64,000 nt of DNA from an uncultured bacterium (GTDB lineage Bacteria > Bacillota > Clostridia > Lachnospirales > Lachnospiraceae), in NCBI GenBank assembly GCA_905215405.1, contig CAJMQE010000009.1, positions 9,716 through 73,715 of the forward strand, in the 5' to 3' direction. The notes beneath the pieces were generated by a model. That model was not told where the DNA came from. It did not search any database and saw nothing but the letters and a program-made list of their open reading frames with translations. Position 1 is the first letter of the stretch. Each line of letters begins with the position of its first letter. Shown here piece after piece: positions 27,369-35,761 of the stretch. Made by a program: the position numbers and the translations under genes.

Positions 27369-28799
27369 GTTTTCTTTCTTAAAGATAGATTTCATTAAGA
27401 ACAATCCAAGGCAAAGAACTGCTGCAATGACGCCAACTGGATATGCGATCTTGGTTCCAAGATTCAGACATTCTTTTGCGTAGAAGAAATACGTAATTGA
27501 GACTGCTGTCATGAATGTTGCAGGAATTGCTGTAATCCAGAAGCATTTCTTATTTTTGTAAAGATACATGGATGCTGCCCACAGTGCCAGCATAGCAAGT
27601 GTCTGATTTGACCAGCTGAAATATCTCCAGATAACGTTGTAATCCAACTGACTGATAACTGCGCCTGCAAGTAACAGTGGAACACAGATGTACAGACGAT
27701 TCTTATAACTCTTCTGATCAATCTTGAACCAGTCTGCAATAACAAGTCTTGCGGAACGGAAAGAAGTATCACCAGAAGTGATTGGGCATGCGATAACACC
27801 GATCATTGCAAGAATGATACCAATGCCACCCATTGTCTTGGAACATACATCATAAACGGTTGCTGCCTGACCTGATTTTGTCAGCATATCTGTAAGACCT
27901 GTCATTAATCCACCAGTTTTTTCATAAACTGCGGCACCAGCTGCTGCCCAGATCAGAGCAATGATTCCTTCACCGACCATTGCACCGTAGAAAACGACTC
28001 TTGTCTGTTTTTCACTCTTACAGCAACGAGCCATCAGAGGTGACTGTGTTGCATGGAATCCAGAAATGGCACCACAGGCTACTGTAATAAACATAACAGG
28101 CCAGATCGGTGTTTTATCTGGATGCAGACTATGTAATGAGATCTCAGGAATTGTATATCCATTTACAAATAAACCGATTGCAACACCTAAAGCCATAACG
28201 ATCAGACATACACCAAATACCGGATATATCTTACCGATGATCTTATCAATTGGAACAAATGTTGCAATGAAATAGTAGATCAGAACAATTGTAAGCCAAA
28301 AATACTGATTTACCAGAATGCCGCTTCCACCACTCTTCCCAATCAACATGGAAATCAGGGATGCTGGTCCTACTGCAAATACAGTACCGACCATAACAAG
28401 AAGAACGACACTGAACAATCTCATGACCTGTTTCATGAAGTTGCCAAGATAGATACCTGTGATTTCTGAAATGGAAGCACCATCGTGTCTCATGCTGATA
28501 AAACCGGATGAGAAGTCATGGACAGCACCACAGAAAATTGTACCAAAGGTGATCCATAAAAATACTGCTGTACCCCACTGGGCTCCGGCAAGTGCTCCGT
28601 AAATTGGTCCAAGTCCTGCAATATTGAGCAGCTGTACCAGATACAGTTTCCATGTCGGCATTACTACATAATCGACACCATCATTGATTCGGACTGCTGG
28701 TGTCTCTCTGTCATCAGGACCATAGATTTTTTCTATGACTTTACCATAAGTAAAGTATCCTGCGATCAGAATGATCAAGCACACAAAAAAAGATATCAT
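27351..28799 (-). CDS. cstA: CstA-family carbon starvation / pyruvate transporter
   Basis: 482-residue carrier with about 13-14 TMs. CstA hallmarks are present: DGVDYVVMPTWKLYLVQLLNIAGLGPI, the GAVHDF segment and SEITG. Family members such as E. coli BtsT and CstA import pyruvate or peptides with protons. The start is ATG 28799, with AAGGAGGAG ending a few bases upstream; an ATG at 28841 adds a polar stretch. A LytS-type kinase and a LytTR regulator lie immediately upstream on the same strand, the arrangement known from pyruvate-sensing BtsSR/YpdAB systems, so pyruvate is the best guess for the substrate. Confidence 0.92.
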   Translation of the reverse strand: MISFFVCLIILIAGYFTYGKVIEKIYGPDDRETPAVRINDGVDYVVMPTWKLYLVQLLNIAGLGPIYGALAGAQWGTAVFLWITFGTIFCGAVHDFSSGFISMRHDGASISEITGIYLGNFMKQVMRLFSVVLLVMVGTVFAVGPASLISMLIGKSGGSGILVNQYFWLTIVLIYYFIATFVPIDKIIGKIYPVFGVCLIVMALGVAIGLFVNGYTIPEISLHSLHPDKTPIWPVMFITVACGAISGFHATQSPLMARCCKSEKQTRVVFYGAMVGEGIIALIWAAAGAAVYEKTGGLMTGLTDMLTKSGQAATVYDVCSKTMGGIGIILAMIGVIACPITSGDTSFRSARLVIADWFKIDQKSYKNRLYICVPLLLAGAVISQLDYNVIWRYFSWSNQTLAMLALWAASMYLYKNKKCFWITAIPATFMTAVSITYFFYAKECLNLGTKIAYPVGVIAAVLCLGLFLMKSIFKKENKASKE

Positions 28800-28901
28800 A
28801 ATAACTCCTCCTTCTGGCTGTTCGCCATAAGTATTATGCAAAATGCACTCTATTGTGTATTTTGCTTACTTTTATTATGATTTCATTATAATCATTTATG
28901 T

Positions 28902-28961
28902 ATTATATTCAATAACTTATGTACCAAATGCGAAAATCCATGTATGAAGTGCTCGTATGAA
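28902..28961 (-). promoter_or_regulatory. cstA promoter with tandem TTCATAC sites (candidate LytTR target)
   Basis: On the minus strand TTCATAC occurs twice (28955-28961 and 28942-28948), 13 bp start to start, followed 34 bp later by TATAAT (28902-28907) without a good -35. Two direct repeats upstream of a weak-35 promoter are what LytTR-domain activators usually bind. A second TATAAT lies at 28885-28890. Confidence 0.5.
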
Positions 28962-28980
28962 TGTATTTTTAGCAGTACAA

Positions 28981-29733
28981 TCAGATTTCAAAATACTCTC
29001 TAATTTCTTTATACTGGTGTCGGCCTACCGGGATCACTTCATCCTCAGATTCTGACAGTTTACATGCATATCCATTATTGTAACTTGGAATCAGTTCCAT
29101 AATATACTGTAGATTAACAAGAAAACTCTTATGTACCCTATAGAAATTATGGCTTTTCAGTTTTTCATCGTAATAATTCAGTGTCTGATTCTGGTAGAAT
29201 ACTTCATCCTGTGTATGAATTCGACATCCTCTGTTGTAAGACTCAATATATCGTATCGTATCGATCTCCACGATCCGAATGCTGCTGCCCGATGCAAGTA
29301 TGATCTTATTCTGATTTGCTTCAAGTGTTCCGGCACTGCCAGCCACATCTCTTGTATCATGCTGCTCCTGACTGCGTAGATACCCCTGTACTTTTTTCAG
29401 ACATTTTTCAATCCTGTCGAGTGAATATGGTTTCAACAGATAATCGACTGCTCCCAGTTCATAAGCTCTGACTGCGTACTCTTCATATGCGGTCGCAAAG
29501 ACCATTGCGACCTGTGGCTGTTTTTCGAGTATCAGCGAAGCAAGTGTAGTCCCATTCATATCACCCAGATGAATGTCTATAAACACTGCATCCAGCTGTT
29601 CGCTCTCAAGCAATTCCAGCATTTTCGCACTGGAATTGGCCTCCCTGAATTCTGCCTCTGGCATTTTCTGACTCAGCAGATAGATCAACTCACTTCTTGC
29701 TGGTCTTTCATCATCAACAATCCCTATCTTCAT
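28981..29733 (-). CDS. LytTR-family response regulator
   Basis: 250 residues: a receiver domain (about 1-118, phosphoacceptor Asp in VFIDIHLGDMNG, Lys in YLLKPY) and a C-terminal LytTR DNA-binding domain (about 140-250, VEIDTIRYIESYNRGCRIHT, then YRVHKSFLVNLQYI). AAGGAGG precedes ATG 29733. The gene begins 37 bp after the kinase gene, so both are co-transcribed. It most likely activates the CstA-family gene directly downstream. Confidence 0.93.
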   Translation of the reverse strand: MKIGIVDDERPARSELIYLLSQKMPEAEFREANSSAKMLELLESEQLDAVFIDIHLGDMNGTTLASLILEKQPQVAMVFATAYEEYAVRAYELGAVDYLLKPYSLDRIEKCLKKVQGYLRSQEQHDTRDVAGSAGTLEANQNKIILASGSSIRIVEIDTIRYIESYNRGCRIHTQDEVFYQNQTLNYYDEKLKSHNFYRVHKSFLVNLQYIMELIPSYNNGYACKLSESEDEVIPVGRHQYKEIREYFEI

Positions 29734-29770
29734 CCTGTCTTCCTCCTTAATTTGAAACGTGTCTCTCGTG

Positions 29771-31543
29771 TTACTGCGGGATTTCCATTCTAACTACAGT
29801 TCCTTTTCCATCGCTCTGAATGGATAGTTTTGTATTTTCACCATAAATACTGATCAGACGCTCATTTACGTTCCATAGTCCGATGCCTTTATGTTTTTTC
29901 TCTCTTGTTCTTATTGATTCTTCGACCTGCTCTGGAAAACCAGGTCCGTTATCCCAGACTTCAAGACATACGTGCCTGTTCGCTCTCTTACTCTGTTTTC
30001 TTTTCCATGCGTGTGCTCTCTCCGAATATTCCTGTTCTTCTGAAAATACATGGATTTTTACAATACCATGTTCTCGCATCATCGCTCCATGTTTGACGGC
30101 ATTTTCCACGATGGGCTGCAAAATCAGATTGGGGATAATATCAGGTCTGCAGTCTTCATCAATATCCATCTCCACCTGTAGTCTATCTTCGAATCTTGCC
30201 TGCTCGATTTCCAGATAAGCACTAACATGCTGGATCTCATCCGACACTGATACCATACTGCTGACATCCTGTAGTGAATTTCTGAAATATGTGGTCAGTG
30301 CCATTAACAGTTCCCTAGCACGATCCGGTTTTTCCCTGCAAAAGCACGAAATGGTATTTAATGCATTGAACAGAAAATGTGGATTGATCTGTGACTGCAA
30401 TGCCTGAAACTCGGCCTTACGCAATAACTTCTTCTGTCGCTCCAACTGAGCAATCGCAAGCTGTTTTGAGAACAGATTCGCAAGCCCGTTAATAAAGCTC
30501 AATTCTACCTGTGGGTAATATTCCCTTCTTCTGATAAACATAATAATACAGCCGCATACTTCATCGGCTATTGCAAGTGGTGCCGTTACCGCGACATTTT
30601 TTTCAAACAGATCTGCATATACAAGATCCTGACTCAGTTCCTGCCAGCCTGTTGTATCAAAATCCATTGCGTCCCAGATTCTTGCCATTCCACTCTTCAA
30701 CGTACTTGAAATAATAAATGGCATCTTTTCGCCGCTATCCCATGTTCTTCCTGTAAATACACCACTTTTTCCAAGATAGCCGTCCTGATTTGCAATTGCA
30801 ACGCCCTGGCACTTGTATTCCTTCATGATCAAATCGATCACTTTTTGATAATTTTCTGGTTCAGTCAGTGAGTTCTGTAAATATGGAAGAGATTTTTCTG
30901 CAATTTCGAATGCCAGAACCATTTTCCGAGACAACTGCTTATCCTGCTGCTTGTAAACATTTCTGAACACACTAAAGAACAGAACCATACCGACTGCATT
31001 GAACAGGACCATTGGAAATGCGATTTCATTTACAATGGCTGCCACCTGATCATAAGGCTCGGAAACCAACAAAAGTATTCCCATATGTAAAGTCTCACAA
31101 GCCGCCGTCAGCAAAAAAAGAAAGGAATTGTCATATCTTTTATTCTTTTTGGAAAAATAGAACCATACAGCAATCCCGATAAATGTCTCTGAAAATGTTG
31201 CAATACAACAGCCGACTGTTGTTATCCCCTGTGGTTCCATCCAGTATCTGTGCACAATTCCAATAGTAGCTGCCACGATTCCCGATACCGGTCCGCCAAG
31301 AAGCGTTGCAGCCAGCGCCCCAATGACCCTGGAATTTAATACTGCTTTATTGATCTGAATTCCGATGTAATTGGAAAAGATACAGCAACACCCCATGATC
31401 ACGCCAAAAAAGAGCTGTTCATAAAGCTTCAGACCTCCATCATGCAGAATGACCTTCTGAAAAAAAGGAATATTGACAAGTAACGTTGCCAGCATTACCA
31501 GCATACTGATATTATAGATGATATTTACAAATGTACTGTTCAT
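29771..31543 (-). CDS. LytS-type sensor histidine kinase
   Basis: 590-residue membrane kinase. The N-terminal 5TM-5TMR_LYT sensor domain (about 1-195) contains the usual ALAATLLGGPVSGIVAATIG signature. A GAF-like domain (about 215-350) follows, then the His_kinase motif with phosphoacceptor in QINPHFLFNALNTI and a HATPase domain (NLILQPIVENAVKHG; GxG loops near the C-terminus). LytS-like kinases with this layout sense pyruvate in E. coli BtsS and in Bacillus LytS. The neighbouring CstA carrier supports that reading here, but the ligand is inferred. Confidence 0.93.
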   Translation of the reverse strand: MNSTFVNIIYNISMLVMLATLLVNIPFFQKVILHDGGLKLYEQLFFGVIMGCCCIFSNYIGIQINKAVLNSRVIGALAATLLGGPVSGIVAATIGIVHRYWMEPQGITTVGCCIATFSETFIGIAVWFYFSKKNKRYDNSFLFLLTAACETLHMGILLLVSEPYDQVAAIVNEIAFPMVLFNAVGMVLFFSVFRNVYKQQDKQLSRKMVLAFEIAEKSLPYLQNSLTEPENYQKVIDLIMKEYKCQGVAIANQDGYLGKSGVFTGRTWDSGEKMPFIISSTLKSGMARIWDAMDFDTTGWQELSQDLVYADLFEKNVAVTAPLAIADEVCGCIIMFIRRREYYPQVELSFINGLANLFSKQLAIAQLERQKKLLRKAEFQALQSQINPHFLFNALNTISCFCREKPDRARELLMALTTYFRNSLQDVSSMVSVSDEIQHVSAYLEIEQARFEDRLQVEMDIDEDCRPDIIPNLILQPIVENAVKHGAMMREHGIVKIHVFSEEQEYSERAHAWKRKQSKRANRHVCLEVWDNGPGFPEQVEESIRTREKKHKGIGLWNVNERLISIYGENTKLSIQSDGKGTVVRMEIPQ

Positions 31544-31789
31544 ATATCGTCCCCCTGTTTCTACTGTAACTCGTCTTTCTTCATTATAATATTCCAGAAT
31601 TTACTTGTAAAGTTTCGTCAGATTTGGTCGGAGGAGATTGACAATCGCACTCTCTTTTTTTTATAATCATGATATGAACCGGATAGCCTGACATGACATA
31701 CCTATGTAACTTTATGTTGCTTTGTCCCAAAAAGACTGCAACCTGTCACATTTTTAAGTGCAGAAATCCGGAAACCCCTGGAGGAATTT

Positions 31790-32563
31790 ATGTTTAAGTA
31801 CAATCTGATTGAATGGTTACTATTTTTTTATTTTTACTGCTTTATTGGCTGGGTCTGGGAATCCTGCTATGTTTCTGCAAAGAAGCACAAATGGATCAAT
31901 CGTGGTTTCATGCATGGACCTTTCCTTCCACTCTATGGATCTGGTGCAGTCACGATCCTGCTGATCACAATCCCTTTCCGCGGGAACAACTGGATAATCT
32001 TTTTTGTTGGTATGATCGGTGCCACGATTCTGGAGTACTTTACTGGTGCAGCTATGGAAAAAATGTTCCATGTCCGCTATTGGGACTATAGCAATCAGAA
32101 GCTTAATTTAAATGGTCATATCTGTGTGACTTCATCCATTGCATGGGGCGTTCTGTCTGTACTTCTTGTCAGTTATGCTCACAAACCTGTCGAACGACTC
32201 TTTCTACAGCTGCCTGCGCTTGGTGCACAGATCATTACTTTTGTGCTAACTATTTACATTGCGATCGATCTGACACAGTCCTTTAATGAAGCTATGGATC
32301 TGAAGGCAATTCTTAAGAATCTGACCGAAAGCAAAGATGATGAGATTCGCCGACTGCAGAAACGATTAGAGGTCGTCAGTGCATTTTTTGATGATGATAC
32401 CCGTAATTTTAAAGAGAAAATTGAACAGACTATTAAGAAGAAAGAATACATCAGATCTCTTCGTCTGCTTCGAAGAAATCCTGGCGCAACATCTGCTAAG
32501 TACAAAGCAGCACTTGATGCAGTAAAGAAAAGCATTCCCCTGCGTAATACAAAGAACAAGTAA
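31790..32563 (+). CDS. CmpB-like putative ABC-transporter type IV membrane protein
   Basis: 257 residues. The N-terminal half has five or six TMs with the family signature YCFIGWVWESCYVS and RGFMHGPFLPLYGSGA, followed by EYFTGAAMEKMFHVRYWDYS and LNGHICVTSSIAWG. The C-terminal third (about 175-257) is a charged, probably coiled-coil cytosolic tail. GGAGG lies 5 bases before the ATG. The family is common in Clostridia and Bacilli and is named after a putative transporter, but no transport activity is established as far as I know. Confidence 0.85.
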   Translation: MFKYNLIEWLLFFYFYCFIGWVWESCYVSAKKHKWINRGFMHGPFLPLYGSGAVTILLITIPFRGNNWIIFFVGMIGATILEYFTGAAMEKMFHVRYWDYSNQKLNLNGHICVTSSIAWGVLSVLLVSYAHKPVERLFLQLPALGAQIITFVLTIYIAIDLTQSFNEAMDLKAILKNLTESKDDEIRRLQKRLEVVSAFFDDDTRNFKEKIEQTIKKKEYIRSLRLLRRNPGATSAKYKAALDAVKKSIPLRNTKNK

Positions 32564-32613
32564 TAGTAATACTATCATTATTATTCGTCGTGCAGACTGG
32601 AAAGGAGGCTCCA

Positions 32614-33741
32614 ATGGGAAATATAACAGACTATATAAAATGGCGTGGCGATCTGACTTTTCGCCAGAGTCCGTTCAACGATGTTGACAACCTGATCTTA
32701 AGTGAGCTTTCCTATGTTCTGCTGGATGGAATCGTTCCTGGTATCCTCTCAGATGATTCGATCACCCTTGAAAAGGCATCGGAGATTTTCTTCAAATTAT
32801 TCGAGGAACGTAAGCTTTTGACCGAACGGACTTTTACCAGTGATGCCCCGTTTATTATGAAGGAAATGGCCATGACAGAACGGTATAGAGGCATCCGCCT
32901 TTCTCACTATAGTAATGTAATTGTTGAACATCAGGAAAAGCAGTTTGCCGCATTTCATGCTTCGCTTGGAGACGGTACGACCTATGTCGCATTTCGTGGA
33001 ACGGATGATACCATTGTTGGATGGAAAGAAGATTTTAATATGAGTTTTCTTTCTCCTGTTCCATCACAGATCGAAGCCATGAAATATCTCAATTCTACAA
33101 TTTCCTTCTTTCATGGGAAACTTCGCCTGGGTGGACATTCCAAAGGCGGAAATCTGGCCATCTATGCAGCTGTCAAATGCAATCCAGGTGTAAAAAGAAA
33201 GATTATTGATGTCTATAACAATGATGGTCCCGGATTTGATAAAGAAATGATATCCAGTCCCGAATACCAGCAGATGCTGCCAAAGATCAAGACGATCGTA
33301 CCGGAAGCATCGATCATCGGTATGTTGCTGGAACATGAAGAGAATTATATGATCGTAAAAAGTTCTCAGACTGGAATTATGCAGCATGATGCCAATTCAT
33401 GGCAGGTGATCGGTGATCACTTTATCACCGCATCAGAGCTGTCCCGAGAAAGTCAGGTCCTGAATAAAGCCCTGAACACATGGATTGGACAGCTCAACAA
33501 GAAAGAGCGCGAAGATTTCGTCAACACACTATTCTCCATAATCGGCCAGACCGGTGCACTGACTCTCTCTGACCTGAATACAGACAGGATCAAAGCTGCT
33601 GCGATCATGATTCGCTCCTTCACATCTCTGGACTCAGCTACCCGTAATATGATGCTTCGTACACTGCGTTCGCTTGGTGGTGCTTATAATATTACAAAGA
33701 AAAAATCGAATCTTATCAAATCAAAAAAAGAGCTGAAATAG
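32614..33741 (+). CDS. DUF2974/Mbeg1-like alpha/beta hydrolase
   Basis: 375 residues of the Mbeg1-like lipase-fold family. The nucleophile elbow GHSKGGNLA lies at about 178-186, preceded by the strand TYVAFRGTDDTIVGWKEDF and followed by a helical C-terminal region. AAGGAGG with a 5-base spacer fixes ATG 32614; an in-frame ATG at 32590 lacks a site. It follows the CmpB-like gene at 50 bp and is probably co-transcribed. The serine-esterase fold is clear; the natural substrate is not known. Confidence 0.85.
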   Translation: MGNITDYIKWRGDLTFRQSPFNDVDNLILSELSYVLLDGIVPGILSDDSITLEKASEIFFKLFEERKLLTERTFTSDAPFIMKEMAMTERYRGIRLSHYSNVIVEHQEKQFAAFHASLGDGTTYVAFRGTDDTIVGWKEDFNMSFLSPVPSQIEAMKYLNSTISFFHGKLRLGGHSKGGNLAIYAAVKCNPGVKRKIIDVYNNDGPGFDKEMISSPEYQQMLPKIKTIVPEASIIGMLLEHEENYMIVKSSQTGIMQHDANSWQVIGDHFITASELSRESQVLNKALNTWIGQLNKKEREDFVNTLFSIIGQTGALTLSDLNTDRIKAAAIMIRSFTSLDSATRNMMLRTLRSLGGAYNITKKKSNLIKSKKELK

Positions 33742-34050
33742 ATTGAACTGATAATCCCAGCCACATCTTATTTCTGCTCTTTTTATTTTTATCAAATGCA
33801 ATTACAGTTTCTGTACATCACACGCTATACTATGCTACGCTTTTTTATCTTCACATTATTTTACTGCAAGTCTTTTACTTATCAATACGATTCATATTTT
33901 AACGTTCCTTTACCGTGCATTTCTTTTACATCTCTGTACATCCTTTTACTTTACTGTACAATGTTCAACATTACTATACGTTCTTTTACTTCTCTGTACA
34001 ATGTTCAGCATTACCATACGTTCCATTTACTTCTCTGTTCATTCTTTACT
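33742..34050. repeat. Convergent intergenic region with 40-bp degenerate repeats
   Basis: TGTACAATGTTC and ACGTTCTTTTACTTCTC motifs recur with a 40-bp period (TGTACA at 33955 and 33995), with more diverged copies on either side. I found no clear hairpin terminator for either converging gene in this 309-bp stretch. Confidence 0.6.
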
Positions 34051-35616
34051 TTATTCTATATTCTTCAATTTCTTTTCAAAATATCTATGCATGAGACGTT
34101 TGCTAAAGCCAAGGATTTCCGTAAAGCCACCCGCTGCATATGGCACTGCCAGGATGAAATACTGAATGATATATTGGGATTTCGCCTCCCAGAATGTATG
34201 GAACAGAAATCCACCGATTATGATCATTCCCAGAACCATCTGGTACGCATTGAGCTGCTTTTTCCGGCACCACACAAAAACTGCTGCACATACCCAGACC
34301 GCAGACTGATAGAAATTCATGCATCCTACAATTACATTATGCCAGAAACCTACATAAATACTGCTGACAAATGGTGAGACCTCCTTCGTATGGTTGGACG
34401 AGCAGTTACTCTCCCAGATCGACATATAAGTTGGTTCAGTCCATTGGAAAGCGATCTTTGAACTGAAAAATGAGATTGCTTCTCCTTTATGTTCCATAAA
34501 ATATTCTATACGCTCTTTTATATTTTCCCTGCCAGCCTCTTCTGTCGCTTTTTCATCATAATTATATGCCTTATACGTATCGACAGTATAAGCATTGTAG
34601 GAACCTTTTCCGAACCAGCCATCCTGTAGGCCCATCGCCACCCACATGACCTTTGGCACCCCTTCATTGACTTGAAAGCCACTTCGCTGTTCGTAAAATG
34701 AAAATAAGAGTGTCATACTGAGCATGTAGGATGAAATCATAATCGCTGCAAAGCAGATACTAATGATACTTCTGGTCTTAAAGAAATCAACAGCCAGCAA
34801 TAATACCATTGCCATAAGGATAATGGAATAGTTATTTTTGAGAATTGTACCAATCACAACACATATAACCGCAAGGATCAAATCCCTGATCTTTCGGTTT
34901 GCAAAAAATTTCAATTCAAACATCATGGCAAGACAGACAAAAGCAAGTCCGATCAGATTACCATAGACATACGTACAGTAGAAGACTGCTGCCAGACAGC
35001 CAAAGTAGAAAATAATGGTCAAATTGGATATCTTGGTACTTTTCTTAAATAACAGCCTTGCAATCCTATAGCAGGCATAAAAAACGACTATGACCGCAAA
35101 TACATTAAGCACCTCAATGCTCATATAATTAGTAGACCCAGTTACCCGGTATACAAGTTCCACAAGTGCTATGATTCCTAGCTGATACGGATATTTATAG
35201 AGATAATTTCCAATCCCCAGTGAACTGTAGTTCCCAGATATAAATTCTGCTGGTATCTTGGCAACAAAAGCACGGTCCGCAACCGGATAATTACAGGATG
35301 CAAAGACCCAGCATACGCCAAGTATGATCGTATAGACTCCAAGAATAGCAAGCAGCTTTTTCGGTGATGCCTTCTCGATTGCCTGCTTTTTATCTGCCAT
35401 CATGAACACTAAAATAGTAATCACTGATAGTACCACGAACAACGCTATATTATCCAGTCGGAACTTCGGTTTTTCCGCATATGTCGCATCAAAATAAGTA
35501 CTCATGAGCAGATTCATTACTGCCAATATACTAAATAGAACAAGTGACAGAGCCACCAGTACTTTCCCTGATATCTGATATAGTCCATCACAAATATTTT
35601 TAATTCTGTCCTTCAT
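34051..35616 (-). CDS. GT-C fold membrane glycosyltransferase (PMT/ArnT-like)
   Basis: 521-residue protein with about 11-13 TMs. After TM1 the outer loop contains DNIALF, and a later loop has the acidic-aromatic NYPVADRAFV, the layout of glycosyltransferases that take sugars from polyprenyl phosphate outside the membrane. Long outer loops near residues 320-400 (WVAMGLQDGWFGKGSYN) fit this class. ATG 35616 is chosen with GGAG 6 bases upstream; an upstream TTG has no site. It is the last gene of the glycan cluster. It probably transfers a lipid-linked sugar made by the cluster's GT2 onto a surface acceptor. Confidence 0.75.
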   Translation of the reverse strand: MKDRIKNICDGLYQISGKVLVALSLVLFSILAVMNLLMSTYFDATYAEKPKFRLDNIALFVVLSVITILVFMMADKKQAIEKASPKKLLAILGVYTIILGVCWVFASCNYPVADRAFVAKIPAEFISGNYSSLGIGNYLYKYPYQLGIIALVELVYRVTGSTNYMSIEVLNVFAVIVVFYACYRIARLLFKKSTKISNLTIIFYFGCLAAVFYCTYVYGNLIGLAFVCLAMMFELKFFANRKIRDLILAVICVVIGTILKNNYSIILMAMVLLLAVDFFKTRSIISICFAAIMISSYMLSMTLLFSFYEQRSGFQVNEGVPKVMWVAMGLQDGWFGKGSYNAYTVDTYKAYNYDEKATEEAGRENIKERIEYFMEHKGEAISFFSSKIAFQWTEPTYMSIWESNCSSNHTKEVSPFVSSIYVGFWHNVIVGCMNFYQSAVWVCAAVFVWCRKKQLNAYQMVLGMIIIGGFLFHTFWEAKSQYIIQYFILAVPYAAGGFTEILGFSKRLMHRYFEKKLKNIE

Positions 35617-35761
35617 ATAATTCTCCAAATATTTTATTTACTCCCCCATATTACAATACAACCCCAGTAAACAGCTGTTTATCCGGGGTCGTATGGTGTA
35701 TTACCTTCTATATATGTGTCTGCAGACCTGTATCAATGATCCTATCCCTGTTACAGTGGCA

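Noticed and set aside
34103..34377. Rightward open frames over the 3' end of the GT-C gene
   Set aside because: They are antisense to a well-supported membrane protein and have no ribosome site.
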